Virus record (IMG/VR): IMGVR_UViG_3300010354_000899
Coordinates: 1-20,164 of that record
Origin: a virus
DNA length: 20,164 nt
Strand: one strand, 5' to 3'
The notes beneath the pieces are model-generated. The model was not told the origin of the DNA. It did not search any database and saw only the letters and a list, made by a program, of their open reading frames with translations. This document shows positions 15,045 to 20,164 of the stretch, in pieces (positions within the stretch are counted from its first letter, which is position 1; every line of letters begins with the position of its first letter). Position numbers and translations under genes: made by a program.

Positions 15045-17549
15045 TTACTCGCCGTCTGGCTCTTTCATGTGCAGCCACATTGCAGCGGCAATTGCAAGGA
15101 CTGTTGAGATACCTGCAATTTTCTGAATAGGCCCAGACAAAGTTAAATAAACAACAAGTGAGCCTGCAATCGTGAAGCCCATGTTCATGAGCCCGTACGA
15201 GAACTTCTTGAAGAATGCTTTCCAGTTCATCACTTTCACCCCATTGACGTACTTAAAGATGCTGATGTTCTTTATCCAATCTAAACCATCGCCGGCAATC
15301 TCTCCTTGAGGCTCTTCTTCTTCATCATCTCGTCTAGCCGCCGTGTCCTGCTTTGTGGACGGTGCATTTGGCCCAGAAGATGACGGTGAGCCGCCAGTCA
15401 TACCTCCAGAGGCAGTCATTGATACTGCGGCTGCAGAGGTAAGAAGTCCCGCTGCGATAACAGTACGTCGCTCGCCGACACTGATGTTTTGATTCAGCAT
15501 TTTGTATCCGTCAAATGCTCCTTGGAACAGGTCAACAACATCTTCAAAGACCTCACGGACATCAGATGGCGCTTCTTGCACGGCATCCACGATTTGTTCG
15601 GCAACCTCTTCGGTCAACTGTTCTGCCTCTACGCTCTCAAAAACCTGTTCTGCCTGTTCAGTACTTACCGACTCAAGAACCGCCGGATTTGAAGCAAGAG
15701 TCGCCGCTACTTCTTCGCTCACTCCAGCCTCAATAACGGCCGCGACAACAGCAACAATCTGCTCTTTTTGCTCTTCCGTAAGTTCCTTTGGGTCTTCTAC
15801 TTCTGTAATGGCATCAAGAACCTCTGCGACAACCTCCGCAATCTTGTCTTCTGGTACCGACTCAATCAGGTCGGCCACAACCTCTGCCGTCTCTTCCGGA
15901 GATGCGTCCTGAAGTTCGGAAACAGCCTCTTCTACGGCCGCAGAAACCTCTGCATCTGTCTCTGGTACCGTTGGTTCCTGTGCGACAGGCTCTTGGTCTT
16001 CTTGCTCTTGGGGTAATTCTGTTGTTTCAGATGGCTGTTGTTCTTGCCCTGGCTCTTCGGGGCTCTCTGGAAGAGTCGTATCTGGAGAAGCATCGTCGGG
16101 GGTAGTCGGTGTCGTTGTTTCGGCTTCTTCTTGAGGCACTTCGGTCGTGGTTGTCGTTGAATCGGGCTCTTCGGGAATGGTCGTCTCGACAGGCTCAGGC
16201 TCAGTGGTCGTCGTCACCGGAACGGGAGCGGGCTCGGTCGTTGTTGTCGGAGGAACAGTCGTTGTCGGGAGAGGCGCTTCCGTCGTCGTCGGAGCGGGGG
16301 CTTGAGTCGTAGTCGTCTGGGGCTGAGGTGCCCCGGTTGTTGTTGTTGTTGTTGTTGTTTCTGGAACCGTAGTAGTCGTAGTGGTACTAGTGGTAGTAGT
16401 CGTGGTCGTAGTTACTGGCTCGTCAACATACCATTCGGCTGGAACAACCGCCCAGTTTCCTCCATCTGTGTAATAAAGAAGTTGGACAAACGCGCCACCA
16501 CCGTTCTCGTAGAACCAGAAAGTTATTTGTTTTTGTAGGCCATCAGAGAAGTCTGCATCTGCCGTTTGGCCACAGCCTCCACCACGGTCGTACCAGTCGT
16601 CGATAACTGTTACTCCGTCTAGAATGACACGTGAACCATCGTCAGATGCAGCACATAGGTAGTACATCTGTGCAGTCGGGGGCTTGATGTAGCCCATGAA
16701 TTTTATGACTACATCATCAGATATCCCAGTGTTGAAAATTTGTCCACCGCTCCATGCTTGGTTAATCGACGCAACAGTTCCAGTAGCGATTATTGGTGTC
16801 GTTGGGGGAATCGGCGGAGAAGCGTTGTACTGATTGAACTGTCCAGTTCGATTGTCATAGACCCAGTAATTCAGACCGCTTGTTGCTGCAGATTGCTGAG
16901 GAACGGTAGTAGTTGTCGTCGTAGTAGTTGTCGTGGTGGTGGTGCTAGTCGTAGTGGTGCTGGTCGTGGTTGTAGTGGTGGCAGAAGAAACATCTTCGTA
17001 AATCAAGGTATCCAAGAAGTAAATGTCTCCTCCATATGCGGGGAGTCTGAACCTGGAAATGGTCGTTCCGTTGCCCTGAAAAGAAACAACCCTGTAGTAG
17101 CCGGGTCCTTGGCATGTTTCGCACCCAGCCGTGAGAACTGAATTGCCCAATGTCAGAGATTCTGTTGTCCCGTCCGAGTAGTAAACCGTCGCCGTTTCGT
17201 CACCATTTTTTGCTCCGATGACAAAACTGAAACTGCGTGTGTTGGAGCCGTCCGGGAAAAAAATATCTAGTGGGGCAGTTGGACTTCCGGCATAAAGTGC
17301 CATCCCAGAAGTCCCGTAGTTGCTACCCATATTGGCGTAATACCAACCGCTTTGATTGCTAGTCGTAACAGCAGTATCGCCGCTTATCTTTACCAGCACT
17401 CCAGTGGTTGGACCAGGGCCCTCAAATCCTTCTGTTGTCGATGCCGCCATCGCATCGCGTGATGGCGCGAATCCACCAATAAGGATGGTCAAGATAGCGA
17501 CAAGCCATGCCAATGCTTGAATTTTACGCGTCTGATTTTGCGGCCACAT
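15045..17549 (-). CDS. Secreted, membrane-anchored PA14 surface protein with poly-Thr linkers
   Basis: I chose the ATG at 17549, giving 834 aa. A TTG at 17561 would add 4 residues, and neither start has a clear Shine-Dalgarno sequence. Positions below count from the TTG. A signal peptide (about 5-39: basic TRK, a hydrophobic LAWLVAILTILIGG core, AMA cleavage) is followed by a beta-rich domain (45-190). Next is a Thr/Ser linker (195-219) and a PA14 domain (about 225-380) with the Asp-rich sugar/calcium loop SDDGSRVILDG. A Thr/Pro/Glu linker follows (383-530). Acidic helical repeats (535-680) lead to a helix at about 698-716 and a final membrane pair at about 790-808 and 812-830. It looks like a cell-surface lectin or adhesin rather than a virion part. 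The linker style suggests an actinobacterial origin. It starts 48 bases after the glycosyltransferase gene. Confidence 0.85.
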   Translation of the reverse strand: MWPQNQTRKIQALAWLVAILTILIGGFAPSRDAMAASTTEGFEGPGPTTGVLVKISGDTAVTTSNQSGWYYANMGSNYGTSGMALYAGSPTAPLDIFFPDGSNTRSFSFVIGAKNGDETATVYYSDGTTESLTLGNSVLTAGCETCQGPGYYRVVSFQGNGTTISRFRLPAYGGDIYFLDTLIYEDVSSATTTTTTSTTTTSTTTTTTTTTTTTTVPQQSAATSGLNYWVYDNRTGQFNQYNASPPIPPTTPIIATGTVASINQAWSGGQIFNTGISDDVVIKFMGYIKPPTAQMYYLCAASDDGSRVILDGVTVIDDWYDRGGGCGQTADADFSDGLQKQITFWFYENGGGAFVQLLYYTDGGNWAVVPAEWYVDEPVTTTTTTTTSTTTTTTVPETTTTTTTTGAPQPQTTTTQAPAPTTTEAPLPTTTVPPTTTTEPAPVPVTTTTEPEPVETTIPEEPDSTTTTTEVPQEEAETTTPTTPDDASPDTTLPESPEEPGQEQQPSETTELPQEQEDQEPVAQEPTVPETDAEVSAAVEEAVSELQDASPEETAEVVADLIESVPEDKIAEVVAEVLDAITEVEDPKELTEEQKEQIVAVVAAVIEAGVSEEVAATLASNPAVLESVSTEQAEQVFESVEAEQLTEEVAEQIVDAVQEAPSDVREVFEDVVDLFQGAFDGYKMLNQNISVGERRTVIAAGLLTSAAAVSMTASGGMTGGSPSSSGPNAPSTKQDTAARRDDEEEEPQGEIAGDGLDWIKNISIFKYVNGVKVMNWKAFFKKFSYGLMNMGFTIAGSLVVYLTLSGPIQKIAGISTVLAIAAAMWLHMKEPDGE
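16336..16359 (-). repeat. (GTT)8 trinucleotide repeat in a poly-Thr linker
   Basis: Eight GTT units on the + strand encode consecutive ACA Thr codons in the second linker. The surrounding Thr codons are mixed (ACC, ACT, ACG), so this pure stretch is the part most likely to vary in length. Confidence 0.7.
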
Positions 17550-17578
17550 TTGCCGCGACAATAATGAAACTATTCAGA

Positions 17579-17600
17579 TAGACGTGATATCACGCGTCTA
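17579..17600. promoter_or_regulatory. Near-palindrome before the surface protein gene
   Basis: TAGACG (17579-17584) and CGTCTA (17595-17600) are complementary and enclose the perfect palindrome CGTGATATCACG (17583-17594). The outer arm contains the glycosyltransferase stop codon. Compact symmetry of this sort suggests a dimeric regulator site controlling the surface protein, or an RNA hairpin. No U-tract follows. Confidence 0.45.
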
Positions 17601-18692
17601 CATGTTATGTATGGCCCTGAAAACTTCCACCCAAGATTTTGCTGTGGCAGAAATAGAGAACTTCTTTTCCACTATCTCCCTGTTCAAAACTGATTCGTCT
17701 TCGCGAATTTTTATATCCATCAGTTCATCCATGTGCTTTTGCCATTCTTTTGCGTTTTTCGCAACGCGGCCTACGCCATTTTCGGCAAGGAATCTATATT
17801 CTGGCAAATCAGACGCAACGAATGGAATTCCCGCTGCTGCGTATTCGATACCCTTGATAAATGACTTGGCGCGATTAAAAGGAATGTCATTGAGGGGGAC
17901 TATCCCGATATCAAAGTGGTTGTATGCCTCTGGCAATTGATACAGGGGAACCATTGGCGAGGCTGTACAACGTTGTTTGTTTTGGATTCCCAATTGCAAA
18001 AACGCCGGCGGGGCCCACGGTATATGTCCGGCGTGATGAAATATCAAGTCGCGTGATTCGATGTATTTGGGAAAGAAGTCGGCGATGGCCTCTAGGTCTT
18101 TAGAGCGCCATGGTGTTGCTCCAAGCCACCCAATTATCGGCTTTCGCTTTACTACGCTCAGCCTTTTCCATCTGTCTATGTCTATTGCGTTACGCACGAC
18201 GAACATTGGTTTGCTCGGATACATCTTTCGGTAGTACTCCTCGATGAACGGAGTTGAACAAATCAAAGCGTCAGCCTCGGCAATTATTTGCTTGTAGATT
18301 TCCCTGTTGCGGTCTTTGTTTTTGTCTGGGTCAGTCGATGAAGCAGCAAAATTTGTCTCGTGAATTTCATCAAATAAATCGTCAATGTCTACGACTATTT
18401 TTTGACCTCGCGCTTTGCAGAATGGAATAGCCTCCAAGGCGACCCTATCCATAACGACTTTTAAGACAATAATGCTGTGATTGTCTGCTCGCGTATTGTT
18501 GGTCCTTGTTATCGAGAATCCTGCATTCTCTCGCTTTGATAGCATCCCAACCGTTGAATGTATGCCGGCAATATTGAGTTGCTGTGCTGGGAGCATGCAA
18601 CGGTACCAGGTACATCCATTCGGGACAACAAACCCGTCAACACGTGACCAGTCGGTTGAAGCAAATCCTACGCTAAGCCGTCTGGTTTGCAT
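17598..18692 (-). CDS. Glycosyltransferase, GT-B fold (GT4-like)
   Basis: A 364-aa cytoplasmic enzyme that should move a sugar from a nucleotide-sugar donor to an acceptor not identifiable from sequence. The N-terminal acceptor half has VDIDDL (101-106). The C-terminal donor half opens with NAID (168-171) and IGWLGA (187-192), and carries the GT4 donor-site block around 277-300 (KGIEYAAAGIPFVASDLPEYR-like, with Glu283). There is no membrane segment or signal peptide. It starts at ATG with no convincing ribosome-binding site and is followed after 48 bases by the Thr-rich surface protein. It is preceded by tail-fibre genes. Possible acceptors are the Thr-rich linkers of that protein, the glycine-rich fibre, or a host wall polymer, and I cannot choose among them. 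Phages often carry such enzymes to decorate virions or alter host surfaces. Confidence 0.88.
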   Translation of the reverse strand: MQTRRLSVGFASTDWSRVDGFVVPNGCTWYRCMLPAQQLNIAGIHSTVGMLSKRENAGFSITRTNNTRADNHSIIVLKVVMDRVALEAIPFCKARGQKIVVDIDDLFDEIHETNFAASSTDPDKNKDRNREIYKQIIAEADALICSTPFIEEYYRKMYPSKPMFVVRNAIDIDRWKRLSVVKRKPIIGWLGATPWRSKDLEAIADFFPKYIESRDLIFHHAGHIPWAPPAFLQLGIQNKQRCTASPMVPLYQLPEAYNHFDIGIVPLNDIPFNRAKSFIKGIEYAAAGIPFVASDLPEYRFLAENGVGRVAKNAKEWQKHMDELMDIKIREDESVLNREIVEKKFSISATAKSWVEVFRAIHNM

Positions 18693-18703
18693 GCCTATAC
18701 ATT

Positions 18704-18729
18704 AGCCAAAAAACCGGCCGTGGTTGGCT
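18704..18729 (-). terminator. Weak intrinsic terminator candidate
   Basis: On the transcribed strand AACC-ACGGCC-GGTT forms a short stem followed directly by a T run (six T in all, 18713 down to 18708). An outer AGCCAA/TTGGCT pair can extend it with a bulge. It lies between the small fibre-associated gene and the glycosyltransferase. The stem is short, so read-through is likely. Confidence 0.4.
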
Positions 18730-18734
18730 TAAAT

Positions 18735-19007
18735 TCACTCTCCTGTTGGAGCCTCTTCTGCGGCAACAGGCGAAACAAACTCATCACTGGTCGCATCATA
18801 AGTATCTCCGATACCTGCATACTTCCCACGGAAGTTGCCGTTGTACGATGTCTGCTTCCAAGTCTTGCCCGAACCGTGAACGCTAGTGAGGTAAGCAACA
18901 CCCACTGCTTCGGATTCGGGGAACGGAAGGTCTTGAATGTCGGAGTTGTTGACCACCGACACTTGATACACCTTGTTGTCTGAGTCAATCCATGCAAAAT
19001 GTGCCAT
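18735..19007 (-). CDS. Small conserved phage protein (WKQTSYNGNFR family)
   Basis: A 90-aa soluble protein of a type found widely in aquatic phages, recognised from MAHFAWID at the start and the core TWKQTSYNGNFRGKYAGIG (about 49-67), then DTYDATSDEFVSP. I know no proven function. It is usually found near tail-fibre or structural genes, as here, so an assembly or structural role is a guess. The ATG overlaps the previous stop by one base (TAATG). A strong GAGGAGGA ribosome-binding site lies inside the Glu codons at the end of that previous gene. The C-terminal block is shared with the neighbour upstream (GIGxTYDAxxDxFVxP). Confidence 0.82.
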   Translation of the reverse strand: MAHFAWIDSDNKVYQVSVVNNSDIQDLPFPESEAVGVAYLTSVHGSGKTWKQTSYNGNFRGKYAGIGDTYDATSDEFVSPVAAEEAPTGE

Positions 19008-19207
19008 TATTCCTCCTCGGATGGGGGTGGGGGTGCGACGAATACATCGTTGACCGCATCATAGGTGTAGCCGATGCCAACGGTAAGCGTTTCGCCACCC
19101 AAGTCATGCCAATCACCTTGAAGGTTCGCTGTTGTCCATGCGTAATCGGCAACAATGATTTCGGTGACGATGCCACCAACAACTAATGCGCAATAGTTTT
19201 TGCTCAT
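19007..19207 (-). CDS. Small protein sharing the TYDA C-terminal motif
   Basis: A 66-aa protein with no function I recognise. Its C-terminal half, VGIGYTYDAVNDVFVAPPPP, matches the end of the next gene's product, so the two are probably paralogues or share a small C-terminal domain. The N-terminal half (NYCALVVGGIVTEIIVADYAW) is beta-like and hydrophobic in alternation, not a membrane helix. The ATG overlaps the stop of the glycine-rich fibre by four bases (ATGA), and the gene's own stop overlaps the next start by one base. The three genes are therefore translationally coupled, and a job in fibre folding or attachment is a reasonable inference. A chaperone role is untested. Confidence 0.75.
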   Translation of the reverse strand: MSKNYCALVVGGIVTEIIVADYAWTTANLQGDWHDLGGETLTVGIGYTYDAVNDVFVAPPPPSEEE

Positions 19208-20164
19208 ACCTTGAACCTCACGAACACCACACCATCTGAACCTGCACCCGACGTGGTTGCACCGCCACCACCGCCGCCAGACCCATAGAAAGTAGAAGTA
19301 GCGTTGCTTCCAGCCGTACTTCCTCCAACACCACCATTACCACCAGAAGAGTTGCCAGCCGTACCACCCGTTCCACCTGAACCAACAGCACCGCCGCCGC
19401 CACAACCAATGTGCGTCACAACTGTCGCGCCCGTGAAAGTTGTGGTGGCTGTTCCTGTGCCACCGTTCCCACCCGTAGTTGAACCACCGTTCCCACCGAC
19501 AGAAGTAGAACCGCCGCCACCGCCGCAACCCGATGTGCCAGATGCAGTGTTTCCATCGCCACCATTGTTGCCTTGAATGGAAATGAGCGTGATGCCACCT
19601 GTTGTACGACTGAATCCACCATTGCTGCCCACACCACCACCACCAGAACCAGCCGCATCACCATTGACCAATCCCGTTGAATCATTACCAATCCCACCAG
19701 CACCACCACCAGCGGCGATAGAACCCACCCTGCTAAACGACCCACGATTGCCACTACCTGCAACAGTTACTGCAACACCTTTCGCACCGACAGTCACAGT
19801 TTGATTTGCGCTCGCATAGAAAGTTTGCTCAACAACGCCGCCACCACCGCCACCACCAGCACTGCCAAAGTTGGTTCTGAAACCGCCAGAGCCGCCGCCG
19901 CCGACCATCAACACATCAAAAAAACCAGCCTTCGTCACCGTCAAGGTGCCAGACGAAGTAAAAGTCAGCAGTTTGTAAGATGCGCCACCGACAGTAATCG
20001 TGGACTCGGTTCCACCAGTCGCACTGCCGTAACCATCCGTGCCGATAGTTCCGTAACCAGTACGACGACGAATAAGAACGATACCTGAACCACCGAAACC
20101 ACCATCATTTTGATTACCACCACCGCCGCCGCCACCTGTGTTAGCAGTACCGTTGTTTTGACCA
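19204..20164 (-). CDS. Glycine-rich tail fibre protein, partial (5' end beyond the right edge)
   Basis: At least 320 aa. The frame has no stop up to the window end, so an internal TTG at 19944 is not the real start. Two modules are visible. The distal part of one ends in a GGGGGGG stretch and GGSGIVLIRRR (about 20060-20120). A full one begins TYKLLTFTSSGTLTVTKAG-like, continues with FFDVLMVGGGGSGG, and runs through long Gly tracts to SDGVVFVRFKV at the C-terminus. This is the known Gly-rich fibre domain in which a beta strand pair precedes a polyglycine-type lattice. Such domains form host-binding tips in other phages, and the Gly loops are the usual site of receptor specificity. Two small genes follow with 4-base and 1-base overlaps. 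The number of upstream modules is unknown. Confidence 0.87.
   Translation of the reverse strand, partial: GQNNGTANTGGGGGGGNQNDGGFGGSGIVLIRRRTGYGTIGTDGYGSATGGTESTITVGGASYKLLTFTSSGTLTVTKAGFFDVLMVGGGGSGGFRTNFGSAGGGGGGGVVEQTFYASANQTVTVGAKGVAVTVAGSGNRGSFSRVGSIAAGGGAGGIGNDSTGLVNGDAAGSGGGGVGSNGGFSRTTGGITLISIQGNNGGDGNTASGTSGCGGGGGSTSVGGNGGSTTGGNGGTGTATTTFTGATVVTHIGCGGGGAVGSGGTGGTAGNSSGGNGGVGGSTAGSNATSTFYGSGGGGGGATTSGAGSDGVVFVRFKV

Noticed and set aside
15502-15912. 136-aa + strand open frame rich in Ser/Thr/Ala
   Set aside because: It is the antisense shadow of the acidic Ala/Val/Glu repeats of the surface protein. It is low-complexity, has no ribosome-binding site, and all recognisable genes are on the other strand.
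17547-17561. TTG start for the surface protein
   Set aside because: An ATG four codons later gives a more typical signal peptide start. Neither has a clear Shine-Dalgarno sequence, so this is a preference and not proof.
19304-19804. Pro-rich + strand open frames opposite the glycine-rich fibre
   Set aside because: Gly codons (GGN) read as Pro (CCN) on the reverse strand, so long open frames are expected here without being genes.

Overview
The window looks like part of a tailed-phage genome (siphovirus morphotype), probably infecting an actinobacterium. Every gene I can support is on the minus strand, so transcription runs from the right edge to the left edge, and packing is tight (1-nt and 4-nt start/stop overlaps, no gap above about 90 bases). 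The tail proteins (tail tube, frameshifted assembly chaperones, tape measure, distal tail protein, tail hub/fibre) point to a long non-contractile tail. Host assignment is inference. It rests on the long poly-Thr/Pro linkers of the type seen in Acidimicrobiia and related actinobacterial secreted proteins, the M15-plus-PG_binding_1 endolysin, and the ReqiPepy6 Gp37-like hub. Base composition is moderate, which fits an aquatic actinobacterial phage better than a high-GC soil one.

Layout in transcription order (right to left). (1) A glycine-rich tail fibre runs off the right edge. Its frame stays open to the end of the window, so its start is outside. Two small proteins sharing a GIGxTYDA-type C-terminal motif follow. 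(2) Next are a GT4-type glycosyltransferase and a large secreted, membrane-anchored surface protein with a PA14 domain and poly-Thr linkers. (3) A small helical protein then overlaps a SMARCAL1-like SNF2 helicase. (4) The lysis cassette has two small holin-like membrane proteins and an M15 peptidase endolysin. (5) The tail morphogenesis block has the major tail protein, a strong hairpin, chaperones G and G-T joined by a probable -1 frameshift at an A6 run, a 1605-aa tape measure, a distal tail protein, and a 1243-aa hub/fibre. The hub/fibre ends in two Cys-rich modules separated by Pro-rich repeats.

How the parts fit together: block 5 builds the tail and its tip. The glycine-rich fibre and the hub C-terminus are the likely receptor-contacting parts. 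The lysis cassette releases progeny. The glycosyltransferase, PA14 surface protein and SNF2 helicase are accessory to virion assembly. They sit between the fibre genes and the tail-tube gene, and they hold the least expected biology: a phage-encoded, probably cell-envelope-anchored lectin-like protein beside a glycosyltransferase. The short intergenic gaps carry several inverted repeats and a promoter-like motif found twice, each time starting exactly at the upstream gene's stop codon. I saw no tRNA or rRNA gene, CRISPR array, integrase or insertion sequence.
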